64,000 nucleotides of DNA, taken from assembly GCF_003073045.1 (NCBI RefSeq), contig NC_037595.1, forward strand, positions 1,612,001-1,676,000, written 5' to 3'. Under the pieces are notes generated by a model that did no database searches, was not told where the DNA came from, and saw only the letters and a list, made by a program, of their open reading frames with translations. Numbering within the stretch: position 1 is the stretch's first letter; each line of letters begins with the position of its first letter. Position numbers and translations under genes: made by a program. Origin of the DNA: Pomacea canaliculata. Lineage: Eukaryota > Mollusca > Gastropoda > Architaenioglossa > Ampullariidae. Below, piece after piece: positions 11,501 through 24,634 of this stretch.

Positions 11501-12195
11501 TCTCAAAGGTCTTTTCTATGGCATGCAAAAGCACTCTACAATGCTCATCTAAACTTTGTGTTGCGGTCACATGCTAGTGGAAACGCAGTATACATGTATC
11601 TGAGCACACCAAAAAGCATTTTGAGAAAAGTATTTGCGACAAAAAACATCAAAGGTCAATGAATGCATCTCTCTTCTCCTTCACACTAATCAGCCATGAT
11701 ATACATCGCAATATTGCACATGCAAACATTTACTCTATCCCTTTCACACACATTTTTAATGTATGCATGGATTCTTTCTTAAACATATTTTCTCTCCAGT
11801 TATGATCTATTCTAGTAAACCTATAATTGGTACCCCTGACAAGATTTGGATAAAAAGTGATCATTTCTCTTGACATGGGAACAAAGTAATCATGTCCAGC
11901 AAATGTAATAAGCACAATAACAAAATGTCTTACACAAAAACTGTTAGAATTAAAAGCAAAACATGAAAACGAAGTGAAGATAGTGGTGATGGTGGTTCAG
12001 ATAATGCTGCTGGAAGAGAAGAGGAAGGTGGAATAGAGGCAAGTTCATCGGTACTGCTCCCAGTTGCACAACTTCTCTGGTGATGGTGTCCACAACCTGG
12101 ACAACATTCCTCACCAGGTTTTAAAAAAGTGAGCTTAGAGTGCAAGCCAGGGACAAAATGTTCCTGTAACTGGCTGTGAGATGTAGATTATTCGT
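8521..12195. other. Intergenic region between TFAM and NDC80
   Basis: No gene is supported in these 3.7 kb. Parts of 9700-9970 translate on the + strand into fragments recalling the cysteine-histidine end of a LINE protein (CECSPVN...), and 11195-11345 looks like a diverged dispersed repeat (GACCCAGCTGTCAGGGTACC). Both calls are weak. The rest is AT-rich sequence with short homopolymers. The part next to 12196 is the NDC80 3' UTR. Confidence 0.35.
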
Positions 12196-15100
12196 TTACA
12201 GCTCGCTGCGCAGTTTCAAGCTATTCTCTTCCATGATGCGTGTGCGGTGCTGAGTCTGAAGCAACACCTGTTTAACTTCCTTCTCCAGCTCCATCAGGCG
12301 TTGCTGGAAATGCAAACAGAAAACGTTTTTGGCATGCTCATTTCTCATCATATCAGTACAAACTACACAAGACAAAACACAACGGAAGCTGTTAGTCTAA
12401 AAACAGCTTCCCTCTCTCGATGATATTAAATATATCCTTTTTCCTCTTTTGAATTCTTCCTTTTACATTTTGCATTTTTAAATATTAATATCACTTGGTT
12501 GGGGTATTTTTTTTAACAATTTAGCTGATGTTTAGTGTTAAACAGCATGTACTACTGACTCTGTATTCCAGCAACAACTGCATATCAAGACATTCTACTT
12601 CATGTCACATCAATAAATACATTACATGCATGTGGGTCTTGTGATCGGAGACAAGTGTGCATGCGTTGCACATGAAGCGGGAATATTCCTGCTCCTTTTT
12701 GATGAGGGCTGCCTTCTCTCTGTCAGCCCTGCATATAAAAAATGTAATTTAGCATAAAAGCAAAATATGTGCCTGAGAATAAATGTTACAGACTTCATGT
12801 AGTAGGTAGCATAATATGGATCTGATATTAAAGTGGGCTGAGTATCTGATAAAATACCACCTTATTGTATATATATATATGACAAATCAGCGAAAGGCAC
12901 ATTGTAGGCTCAAAGCAAGATGAGAACACACTGGCCCCAACAGACAAAGCTTACCAGCTGACTGTGTCTCGCAAATCCTTTTCTGCATCTTGAAGACTGA
13001 GCTGAGAGGATGTCTGGAAAGTTCGAATTTCAGCCTGGATATTGTCCACTGCTGCCTGGAGTCCATCAATGTCCCTCTGGTAAAGCTATCAAAAGAATAC
13101 AGGATAAGTGGCAATAACTGCTTTAAGTCACTGTAGCATGTTCTATTACAGCTTTATACAAATTTCTATCCTGTTAACTGTTAAAATGACAATGCATATT
13201 TCAATGTATATAAGGCCTCATATTTAAGCTTTTAGTCACTAAAGCAGAATTTAGCATAAATATAAAAAAGATAAGAACATTTCAAGGAGGAATATGGTTC
13301 AACTTGTAAACTTCAACAAGTAAAACTATAAAAAGCAGCAAGCCACAGATCAGGTAACGATGTACATGTTAATTACAGGAACAATTAAAGAATGCTCACC
13401 TGCTTTCGGCACTCTAACTCCTCATCTATTTTTTTTATCTCCTTCTCCAGTTCAGCCAGGGCTTGTTCACTCTCTGAGATGCTTTCTTGAAACTGCAAAG
13501 CAGCACAATCACCACTATTATTCACAGCCATAATCCTCTATAGCCATGAAACTTCTGCCTCATTTTTTTTTCAGGCCTCAATTAAAAGAACCTAAGAAAA
13601 ACCTTCAGTGTACAGGAAAGAAAGCTGAGAGCAAAGAACCAGAGGAAAAGAAGATAAGGAGAGATGAGGGGGGGAATTGGTGTTTTACGCCGTGTCAGCA
13701 GCTAAGGCTATATTACGGCAAGCAGCCAGACCTGTAAACAGATGCCACGTGCAGAGAAAGATCAGCGTGCCCGAGACGAGAAATGAACTCAGGGCAGTCA
13801 ACCTTCCCTGTATTGGTGACTGGCGCTAACAGCGCTAACCGTTGCGCCACCGGACCGCCATAAGGAGAGATGAAAGTGAAGAAAAGAAACTGAGAAAATG
13901 CAAAGTAAAACAGTTAAAAGAGGAAAGCATAAAGAGTGAAAACTTCAGTAAGTTCATACAGTACTTCCTGGTTACAGTAATCATAAACATGTACACATCC
14001 TTCCACCAAGTAAAGATAGGTAATGTCGCTCCTTAATGTTACACAACCAAGTGGAATAAAGCAAACATCTCATTAATATATTCAATAATGTTTCAGATCT
14101 GTTTCTTATACCCAGTAAAACAAGTGACGATCAGAACAGCCCCTCACAACTTTTCAGCACTTTAAACCTAAATGTGCAAGCAACCATTTTTCTATTCTAC
14201 ATTTTTGGCATCTGCCCTTTTTCTGATTGGTCTGATCATATGCATGTACATTATTCAAATAAACACAAAATCAGCAATGTATCAATGACAGCAAAAGGTG
14301 ATCACCTTTATGTATCTGTGTAATTGTTTCAGGATTTTCAGTAACTCTTTGCATGGGCCCTTCAACTACTGTTTGGTTCCTATTAATTACCGACGACAAA
14401 ATATTTTAATCCATCATGATGAATTGGTTAACAAATACTTGCCCTAACACTAAATGTAGTTAGCAGCATGGCCAGGGTCCTGCTACTAATCAGTGTGTGA
14501 AATGAGATATCCTTGGCAGATTCAGATATAAAAATCTCAAAAACACAAAAACCTATTATTATATCCTTTAAAAGGGAAAAGACTAAAGAAAATAAAAGAT
14601 GTGTTTGTTTCAATTTTTACAGAATCCAGTTGATATAATTAATATTCATTAAATGTTTATATTACACAGTTTACATCACTTTAAAATTAGTGCAGTTATG
14701 CAGCTTTCCTCAAGTTTGAAGTAAATCAATCAAGCAATACAAAAAGTTTCGTTCCCTTTTCCAAGCACAACTTAATGGTCTCTGCCATGAACATTTTTAG
14801 TCTATAATATTCTTAAAAATGTTAGTAATATGATCTGCCATACTTAGTCTTTCACGTAGTTTGGCACATTTTTGTGGGTTTTTTATTTTTTAGATGTTTG
14901 TCAGCCATTGCATAAGGATAATCTTGCTTTCATTACAATATTTAAAAAAAAACTGAAACAAAGTCAATTTGAAATTTTAGCTCTTGCTGCCTGCTAAAAG
15001 AGCTGCAAATTCAAGTACAAGACTCCGTTTCAAATACCTGTTCCAGATTTCTTTCCTCCTGAAGCTTGCAAGTCTCGGCATGGTGAAGCTTATCCATTGT

Positions 15101-18100
15101 TTGTTTCTTGATGGCCATTAGTGCTGGCTTTAACCAATTATTATCAAATGAAAGGAAAATAAAAGAACAATGAAATCACCCAAAAATGTCATACTAAAAT
15201 CAATCAAACTTAGCTTAAAAGCCACAGATATAAAGAGTGGTGGTGGTGAGCATCTTTCATTAAAAATTTTACTCCCATATCACACAGTAAGTAATGAGTA
15301 AGATGCTGGTCAATACATGAAACCTGTATGCATTACATATAACTCAAATTCATAGTGTGCTTTCAGAAGGAAATTTGGGTCATATTTAAAATATATACTT
15401 GAGGAGATGTTTCTTTTACCTTGATAATGCTGTCGAAGTTGTTGCTTTCTGACTCTTGATAGGAAACATGCAGCTCAAAGTCAATCCCATTAGCATTTTC
15501 AGCTGTGACTGGGATTAGTTTGTGAGCTCGTGCCAATTTTGAATATTCAGCGATGCTGGAATTCAGCTGTGATTATAAAAATAGATTTTGCTTCGAACAT
15601 TCAAGCTTATGCCATCAAACATTCTTGCTGCATAATAAGCATTCTGCCCAGCAAGAAATTCTGATAAACTGATCAAAACAATTAAGGAATAAATGATTGT
15701 TTGATCTCAAAACAAACATTTCTACTGCTTGAATTATTCACAAAATACAGGACTAATGTTGGCACATTATTGCTAGTAAACAATGCCAAACATACAGAAA
15801 GCAGTGTGCCAAGCAGTTGAGTATAAAGTAGGCATTTTCCTAATTTTTCTAGAGTTTTATCAGTCTTCAAAATCTGCTGATGAATCAGCCCCCATCCAGT
15901 GCATAATTTACAGCCAAACAAACAAGCCCTCCATACTGGGGCCCCTAGACCAAGCCTCAGTGTGATTACTGCCAACACAAACCAAACCTTTAGGACAGCT
16001 CTACAATAAAGAGGTAAAGTAAGTCAAGTGCAGTTTACTCTCTATGTAGTCCCAGGCGTATTATTAGACAATAATATTTGCATTTCAATGGTAAATACCT
16101 GTTCATGTAAGCGACCATAAGCAATCTCTTTTTTCCATATCTCAGAACTGAGGTCCTTGACCTCTCTCTCGAGAGCCTCCTCCTGGCGCTGCAGGTCTAA
16201 CCTGGCAGCCTTCAGCCTCTCAACATCAGCAGGTGTCAGCTCTTGCTGTTCATAGATCACCTGCATGTGCTGAATTTTCTGATGAACTGACTGTAGTTCT
16301 TCAGCTGCAAGCCACAGATGTAAAATTGAAGGAGACTTGCATGCTAAACCGACCAAATGATGACAAATTCTCTTTCATGCAGAAACTTCACAGAGTGAAA
16401 TCACACAACCAGACTTCCTGCACTCTACAGCAAATTACTAAAACTGTTTAGTGTACAGATGTCTAGGAATATGACCCTTTAGCAGCATAGCATATGACAG
16501 TGATAAAAGTTCGCCTCTGTCAAGCTTAGATTGCTTACATCATCTTTATTTTTGCTTTGTTGAACCTGAAACTATATCAATCGTTGAATAAAGATTTCAG
16601 GAGATACATATAATAATAATGGCTTTCTGTGTGTTGTTTTTTTGTGTGCATGTTTTGTGTTTGATGTGTGAAATAAGAAGAATAAGGTTGCGTCACTTTT
16701 AACATATATTCTATCCACACTACAAAGTTTCAAACATTCAGGGTGCACTGAAACTTTTCACCAAACAATGTTCTACAACTTCTGCAGAAAAAGTATTTGT
16801 CAACATATTCCTGGAAAAAAAAAAATTAAAGCGATCTGTATTTATATTGACGGGTGTCAGGGTATTTGGTACCCAAATTACAGAAACTTTGATCACCAAG
16901 ATAATCACTTTTGTCTAGTAGACGACGGATGTGTGTAACAAATGGATGTCGAAACGCTAATTTTATTAAGTATCCACTAAGAATCTCAGAAACACGAACA
17001 GATTGGCAGCTTTTTTTTTTTTTTTTTTTTTTTTTGGATGTCACACTAAAAAGAACCAGATGAGCAGTTATCTTTTTAACTACATTTATGGACATTTCAT
17101 GGCTCATACTTCCAACAAATATAGCCCAATTTTAGGGGTTGAAGTTTAGTCAGACTATCATATACGTGCACGCCACAGCCAAAATTTTGGGTGCAGAACA
17201 GAAGAGAGAATAGACAGACCTGGCTGAGTCATCATATTTGCCTGTTAAAGATTTGCATTTGACAATAAAATAGTGGTCATTTTATTACTGATAAAAGAAA
17301 AATAATAATTAGTGAGCTTGAGTAGAGCAACTCCTTGGCTCGCCACGCTTAACCTCAAAATACAAAAGAAAGATGAAGATCATGCGGCTCTCTCATTGTA
17401 TTTAACAGAAGACTTTGTTGTTGTTCAGCTGAATGAAATCTTTATAGACCAAGATATTCATCTAGTACTGTTAAAATCTACATGTCAAAAGCTGTTGTTT
17501 CTTCCATGGCGAACGCAGAAAAGATCAATCGGTTGTCCATAGTAGTGATGACTAAAGAAGCCATTACAATGTCAGGTTGAAAAGACAATGGGAAAGCTGA
17601 AAAGTCATAGATTGCTCTAGTGGAGCACATCTGTAGAAATTGTAATTCATTACAATTCAAATCTAAATGTCATAAATGAATTGTTTCATTTGTGGTGAAC
17701 ATAAATAAATCATTAGTTTAGTTTTAGCTAGTTTACTCCTTGTTACTCCTCGAGGAGCATAGGGCCGCAACAACACCTCGCCAGCAGACCCGGTTTTGGG
17801 CAGCTCCCTTCAGTTGGGCCCAGGTGGTTCCGATGTCTTTTGCCTCGCTTTCTACTGATCTTTTCCAAGTCTGCTTTGGTCTCTCTACTCTCCTCTTCCC
17901 GAGGATTCCAGTCAAGTGCCTGCCTGTCAATGGTGTCAGCTGGTTTGTGCAGGGTGTGTCCTATCCATTTGCACTTTTTGATGTCTTGGCTAGTGGCATT
18001 TTGGGTTCTTTTTCACAGGCTGCTGTTGGAGATATTTTCAGGCCTTCTTATTCCCAGAATACGGCGTAGGTATCGGTTGGTAAAGGGTCTGGAGCTTGTT

Positions 18101-21100
18101 GTTAATGGTGTTTGTCACTCTCCAGGTTTCAGAACCATTCAGTAAGACTGCCTTCACATTGGTGTTGAAGATAATCGATACTCAGGCCAAAATCATGTTG
18201 CTACAACCTTGTGTACCTGCCTAGAAATGAGAGCACTCACCCAGCAGGACAGACTGTTCCTGGGCATCAATCAAGAGCTGCTGGTGTTTGCGCTGGACAG
18301 CCTCCACTTCTCTAAGATAGTCACGATACTTTTGCTCGTCAAGCAGCATTATCTCTTGATGCTCCCGCAGCTTGTTTACACGACTCTACACAGGAATATT
18401 AACATTATTTTTCCTGAGACAAGTAGGAAAAATTTTAAAACAGGTTATAAAATCTATCCCAAACTTGCTTGAGCATTTGTCTCTTTCATGCACATTAAAG
18501 TGCAAAAATATCCTTGTGTGATCATCTTAGAGACACGAACATTTATTTATCCTAGAAGTTGCCTAACTGCCTCTATTGAGAGTTTTCCCATGCTTCTTTA
18601 ATAAAAGCTTCAGTTTAAATGTATGCAAAAACGAGCACCCATTCTTTGCAGTCCACCACATTTTTCCATCCTTCATACATAAATGTATAAAGCTAAAAAA
18701 AAATTAAAAAAAAAAATAAATAATAGCATTTTAAAGTTTCTGACCAATTCTTGATCAAGTAGTGCAATTTCTTCGGAGATGCGGCTGCTCTCTGACTGGA
18801 TTGCCTCAATACCACCTGACTGCCCCAGATACTTGTCCTCTGCACACAGATTATTCTGACTAGTTCACCTGCTCCTTCAACGTGAACAAACACTCTATAG
18901 CAAAAATGTGACAATGTAATTGAGAATAACAGCTGGATTAAACAGAGGTTTTAAAACTTCATTTTTGTATTTCGTTTTGTATACTGATGTACTACAAGCA
19001 ATGCTCTACTAAACAGACTTGGGTAGGAACTACACTGAAACTTTATTACTTAAGAAACTGAAGTTCAAAGTCTACCTGCTGTGTAAAAATCAATGGCTGC
19101 ATGACTTTATTTCAGACTGAAAGAAGGCCATATTTCTGTGCAGTGTACATACATATGACAAGATTGTGCATAAAGGAAGTACTTTTCTAGCACTTAGGTT
19201 TGCAAAGTGAAGCAACCTTATTTGCAAGTGTGATTTCAAGATCCTGTAAGGTAAGTCTTTTTCATTGACTAGACCTTTTGACACATAAAGAAGAGAGTAA
19301 CAAATTTTTATTTTCACATAAGGAACATTTTATCATTTGTTCGCAAAAATTAGCTTCATTAACCTCATTCCCCTAATAAGAAAATGAATAATGGGGACTT
19401 GAATGACTCTCAAAACATGATGCAGACACAACGTAAACCTCTTATCTTACCTCTGCATACCTTAAGGAATATAAGCACACCGGCTAAGTGAAAAGGGTTA
19501 ACTACAGCAATAAAAACACAAATCACACTCAAAAACCACATACAAGACTGATGCTCCTGAGACAGAACCAGTGCAAGTGCCCATCTTATGTTGGTGCTGT
19601 TTATTTTAAACTCCAGTAGAGGATGCAGGCTACGCCTCATGTATTTGGAGGAAGTTTGAAATGCTTACTTTAATAATTCTAAACACTATATATTAGAATA
19701 ACTATCACATAAAACAACAAACAACAATAGCAGCTAAAAAAACAAAACAAAACAAAAAAGTGAAGATATACCAAGTAATTTTGAGAGCTCTTCATCAAAT
19801 GCATCATAAGAGTCCTCGCCACTCAAATATGCAGCATAGGTCTGGGTAACATATTCAAATAAAATCTGAAAAGAAGTTTTAAAAATAAAAATAAAATAAA
19901 GTAATTCAATAAAACAAGTCTGCAACTCACAAAAAAGTCAATGACACATGCAGGTATCAGTTCAGTAAACTGATATCCATTCCATAAAGTCATATTGTTG
20001 CAATTTAAAAAACTGAAAACTATAATCCCTAGAACTTCGTTAACTGATAGATAACTCAGATGCATGAATGATTTAAAAAAGCACCAAAAATAAATTGTTT
20101 TTTGGTTATTCCAATTTTTTTTTCTACAGGTAAGGGCTGTTCAATAGGATATTTAATTTATTGCTTTATACTCACAAAGAGATCCAATTCTCAACATACC
20201 TTATCATCAGGAAGGGAATCAAAGTCTGCATCTTCTGGAGTAAATATGATGTGCCTGTCCAGCAATGTAGTGTCTGCCATGCTTTGTGAATACTGTCAAC
20301 AAGATAGAACATTGTCCCTCCTTTTTACTGTTTTTCAGACACACCAGTTTATGGACTTTGCTTATGTACTACAGTGACTTTAAACTTAGATAATACCCTG
20401 GGTTGCATTCTCAACTCTGTTTAGAGGACAGAAATATTCATCAACATGATGTTCCGCATCATTCCATCCTTTTGCACATCTAAGTGAATATATGTACACA
20501 TATGCATAAAAACACAAATACCCATCGACATATGTATATATACACACACACAGATCCACAACTATGAACGGGAGCATACCCAGATGTACACACAGGCATG
20601 AACAGATTCTTACACATATATATGCAGAAGCACACATTCGAAAAGAATGGCTAGTACTTCTGCACAGTGGCATCGGTAGTGCTGCTGAGCGTTGGAAAAA
20701 ATCTTTTATTAAAAATATTTGTTTTTATTTATAGCTCAACAAGAGTCATGCATCTCTATTGATGGCATCCTCCCAACATTTAACATTCCCAATGCACCTT
20801 TAAACTATTTCTTTCCATCTTTGTGGATCCATAGACATGAAATCACAACAATCTACAAAGATCACTTTCACCAGTCAGCCGCATCAATCTATATGACCTG
20901 TGAATCAGTGAAAAAAAAAAATCAATATTACATATTTTCTTGCTAGCATCCCTACCTTCACCAGGTCAGTGAGCCAGATTAAGGCCACCAACAGGTGAGG
21001 CCAGGTGTGAGGGGTTCCAACTGCATACATTGAACTTTTGGAGATAGTAAAAGGGTAGCCCAAAACTTTCAGCAGGCGTAACACCTCATCCTCCATTTTG

Positions 21101-23332
21101 CCAGTCAGCTTGTAGCTACGGTCTAAAAACTGATAAATGAACTGAAAAACACAAAAAGTAACATTCTACAAAAAAAAAAAAGAAAAAAAAAAGAAAAGGT
21201 ATTTAACTTTGCAGTTGAAGCATTACTTCTTAAACAAACCCCAACTGCAGTAACAAAAGATCAACAGATTATTTCCTGCCAAAAAAAAAAGATGTCACTT
21301 CCAAACCTCAAGCCTAAAATCAAAATTACATCCTTTCTATGATCCAAACTTCTTCAGTTCAGCAGTTCATAGGATCCTTTGTTATAAACAAGGTTATTTC
21401 CAGCCTCAACAGAAGGCATACCCAGCAGGATTATTAAAGACATAACAGGCTCATGTAAACATTTGTTAATGTTAAACATTTACCAGATTTGCAATTTTAT
21501 CTCAAAATACAGAAAGAAAACTGGATGATCTGAATTTAATTAAGAAATAACTTTGCCTGGTAAAATATCTTTCTTACAACAACTGTTTTAATCCCAGTCT
21601 CTTCCTCTGCTTAAGAGTTAACGTGGACATTACTAAACAGCAGTAAATACACAGGTGCCAAAAGTAAGCTGATGGCTTACATCCATGAAGCACCCTTATC
21701 ACCATGTCTTTGAAACAAAATGTAAAAAATCATTTAAAAAGTAGAAGACACCTCTCATTAAAAAGGCTATGTAAGAAGTTACCTCAAAAATTCGGAAGAA
21801 TTCTTTCGAGGGTGGTGAGTGAAGCACTTTTTGAGATATTGGGTGTGGATATTTGTTTTCAACCAGAAACTGAAAAGCAGTGCATTCATGTATCATTTCC
21901 TATGTAAAGCATGTATTATTATTATCACTTCACTACCGCTAAAGTTTCCACCCTCTTTGCATAGTTTGCCCACCATTTCTGCACAACTTAAAATCCTTAC
22001 CAGGCCAAACTAACAGCCTATTAACATCAAGAGATATCATATGTGGACCTTGCTCTCTAAGAATTATGAAGCTTAAAATCAATAATTCTTAAATGTACAA
22101 GTACAGGAAGGTAAAAATACTGCTCAGAGAAAATACCAAACGTTGAAGCGTAAAATAAAATGAAGGTTTATCCCAAGGAGGTAAAAAGGCACTATATAAA
22201 ATGATTCTATGTCAAGAGAAGTTACTAACATATCAACTACAGCTAATAAAACAATACATGTAGTTAGCATATGTTTCATGACTCTAGTAAGGCTTTAAAC
22301 TGGAAGATATCACAGTAAATATTGATAGACAGAAAAAAAAAATATTAAGCTATTTAAAATGCTCTAAATCTCTCACTTACATCAATCAACTGCCTGATAC
22401 ACTTTTGCTGAAAGCCTCTGTCAGAGATAGGGCGTGGATCCTTAGGTACATCGACCCGACCCCGTATACCTATGCTGCTCCCTCTTGTTCCTAATCCACT
22501 GTTGTAGAAACCTATACTACTGTTTCTCACAGCAGTAGAAGGTCTAAAACAGCAAATTCAAAAACTTGTTTTTTAATTTACAAAAGTCAGTGATGCAGAT
22601 ATTAAAAATTAGTTTTTATTGTATACATTTCACTTCTTTCTAAGCAGAGAAAGTGACTGATGGAGTTTTTGTTGTTGTTTTTTTTGTGTGTGCCAAATCA
22701 ACATCACAACACCATAACAGCCATGAAAATAGGTGCTACATCCAAAGAAATCATTTGTGTGCTGGAAACAAGATTTAATAAATTCATATCCCACTAGCCT
22801 TTTTTAATGACATACATGTACACAGACTGTCCATGGACAGAAGAATGAAGAATCACCTCTGTTTAGTTACTCTGGTGATCAAGATGGAGTGGACTCATTA
22901 GCCAACAAACTCTTCAAGTAACCAACGGGAAGAAAGAAACAAACGATGGTGACAGGTGTTTCACACATAATACATGGTAGGGTAGTCAACCACTCAGCTC
23001 TTTATGAAAACTATTAAAATATACAAATCAATTTCCTAAAACAAAAAACTCACACAAACCTGCTGAATACACCAACTATAAGAATCCTAACAGCAGAAGT
23101 GTCACAAGAGACTATTTTATCTTAGCATTTTCTTTCTACACAATGAGACAATTTTAATGGTAGCCAAAGTTTACCTGATCTTTGGCTGAAGTGTCACAGG
23201 AAACATTTTTCCCTGTGGTGTGCGGCTTCCAGTTGTTGATTTTCGAATATTTGTAGAACCATTTTCATTCTTTACTCTCAAAGGCCCACTTGACAAACGG
23301 CCACCAAACTGACCGAATGATGATTTCCTCAT
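12196..23332 (-). CDS. NDC80: Kinetochore protein NDC80 (Hec1)
   Basis: NDC80 is the microtubule-binding subunit of the four-protein NDC80 complex at the outer kinetochore, where it pairs with NUF2. Fifteen exons join with matching phases: 23332-23175, 22543-22381, 21869-21783, 21141-20956, 20292-20200, 19865-19772, 18839-18745, 18385-18241, 16304-16099, 15566-15420, 15127-15038, 13492-13400, 13085-12955, 12728-12626 and 12303-12196. The product is 632 aa (human 642). Residues 1-90 are a basic, Ser/Thr-rich tail (MRKSSFGQFGGRLSSG), the target of Aurora B in the family. A calponin-homology domain spans about 95-200 (KDPRPISDRGFQQKCIRQL, FLVENKYPHPISQK, GTPHTWPHLLVALIWLTDLV). The rest is coiled coil, including AEYSKLARAHKLIPVTAEN, a family hallmark. 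It ends KLRSEL. The start follows a CCAG acceptor and gives the standard N-terminus. Confidence 0.95.
13671..13859 (-). mobile_element. Full-length tRNA-derived SINE with 14-bp target site duplication
   Basis: On the - strand the head GGTGGCGCAACGGTTAGCG is a good box A. GAGTTCATTTCTC follows as a weak box B, and the tail is GGTGTAAAACACC-like and ends in CCCCCC. It is flanked by identical 14-bp copies of ATAAGGAGAGATGA at 13654-13667 and 13860-13873, which fixes the insertion and suggests it is fairly young. It lies in an NDC80 intron between exons 11 and 12, antisense to nothing coding. Confidence 0.88.
17735..18200 (-). mobile_element. LINE 3' end inside an NDC80 intron
   Basis: On the - strand 17930-17733 encodes GKRRVERPKQTWKRSVESE then TTWAQLKGAAQNRVCWRG and LCSSRSNKE. 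This is the usual carboxyl end of one group of LINE reverse transcriptases (a G-R-P-x-x-T-W-R stretch and an R-x-x-W-R stretch). Sequence up to about 18200 continues the same protein with breaks. The copy is 5'-truncated and shares its 3' end with the element at 7690-8520. It sits between NDC80 exons 8 and 9. Confidence 0.8.
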
Positions 23333-24025
23333 GTTTTCTGGACAGAACAAGTTAAAAACTTATAAAAATGTTTGTACACATGCAATGGAAAAAAATAAAA
23401 AAGCTAATTACTTCAATAATAACTGTGATAAGAAAACTTTAGATAAATGAACTACAGCCTGCAGTCTAATAACAATAATCAAAGAATTTATGACACACCT
23501 ACTCTGACTGCAGCAATTTATGCGCACACATAAAAGCACTTATGCACATGCCTCCCCCTCACAAACACACACATTTACACAAGCTGAGTTCCATCATGAC
23601 AACGTACATATAATTACTTAGCACTGAATCTCATCATACTGTTTATCATTTAGCTGAAACCCCAAATACAACTAAATGTTGATCATGTACAGCCACCCAC
23701 TGTTAATATGCATGTAACATACAGTATATGAGGTTGATATAGACCAAATGGCATCCAGAAAATTGAAAAATTACACGTGTAAGAACCTAGAGTAGAGTAG
23801 TCATTAGAGTTGTCCTATACTTAAAAACAATGTTTGTAATGGAGATCTGTATGACCATGTGCACCACATAAGGTAGGGAAGAATGTCAGAATCTTGTCTG
23901 TTATTTGATTGTATGCTGTAAATGTACGAAATTTTGTTTGAAAGGTGTACAGATACGATGAAAACAGACAGATCCATTTAGAAACGATGCATTACTCGGA
24001 TGGCACACGACGCTATGAACCCTAC

Positions 24026-24090
24026 CTGTCGGGCCTAATTTCCACCGATGTAAAAAAAAAAACACAAAACTTATTTACTAAAATATCGTA
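24026..24090 (-). other. NDC80: Probable 5' non-coding exon of NDC80 (upstream limit unknown)
   Basis: On the - strand GGCCCGACAG is followed by GTAGGG, a good donor, about 0.7 kb upstream of the acceptor that precedes the NDC80 ATG. The coding exon begins only 5 nt after its acceptor, so a non-coding first exon is needed. The 5' limit is a guess. Confidence 0.4.
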
Positions 24091-24518
24091 TCAGAGTAAA
24101 CCAGTTCATTAAAGACAAATCATTAACGGCACACGATCAAAGCGTTTGTAGAAACTTGCTTCTCAATTCTACTGTTGTTACTCATCTAAACAAGCTGTTA
24201 ACAAACATTTTAGTTTTCTCTGGTAGTTTCGTTTGCCGTATATGTCTATATTTGTCAACAATCGAACGGTTCTGGCAAGAATTCGATGATAATCAGAAAA
24301 GGATTTCCCTAACTCTAGTTTAGTCTTCAACCCATACAACAACAGTAATAAAATAAAAATAAAAGGAACTGATTCACTTTTTGCAGCAGTCGTCTTTTTG
24401 AAAAATATGTACAAGACTTCTGCGGTTTTAGCAGAGTCTGTCCAGTTTCAAAACCATTCGCGTTTGGCGCTTCCGTATTTGCGCATGCGCTTTGTGGTCT
24501 CGGCTTGCCACAGCTTCC

Positions 24519-24634
24519 GCTAGCGATCACACATTGCACAAAGTTTGTTATATGCCACAAATAATAATAACTGAGCTAGCGATAACATATTGCACTAATT
24601 TGTTTATTATGGGCCAGAAATAATAATAACTGAG
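24519..24634. repeat. Imperfect tandem duplication of about 56-60 bp
   Basis: Two adjacent units each begin GCTAGCGAT, contain CATATTGCAC or CACATTGCAC, and end AATAATAATAACTGAG. They differ by small substitutions and a 4-bp length change. They lie in the NDC80 5' flank and may be part of its promoter. Confidence 0.7.

Noticed and set aside
13790-13859. tRNA-like sequence with box A
   Set aside because: It is the head of a SINE with a target duplication; no cloverleaf or anticodon arm can be drawn.
20386-20673. 95-codon Cys- and Tyr-rich frame on the - strand
   Set aside because: It is a translation of AC/AT-rich low-complexity sequence in an NDC80 intron.
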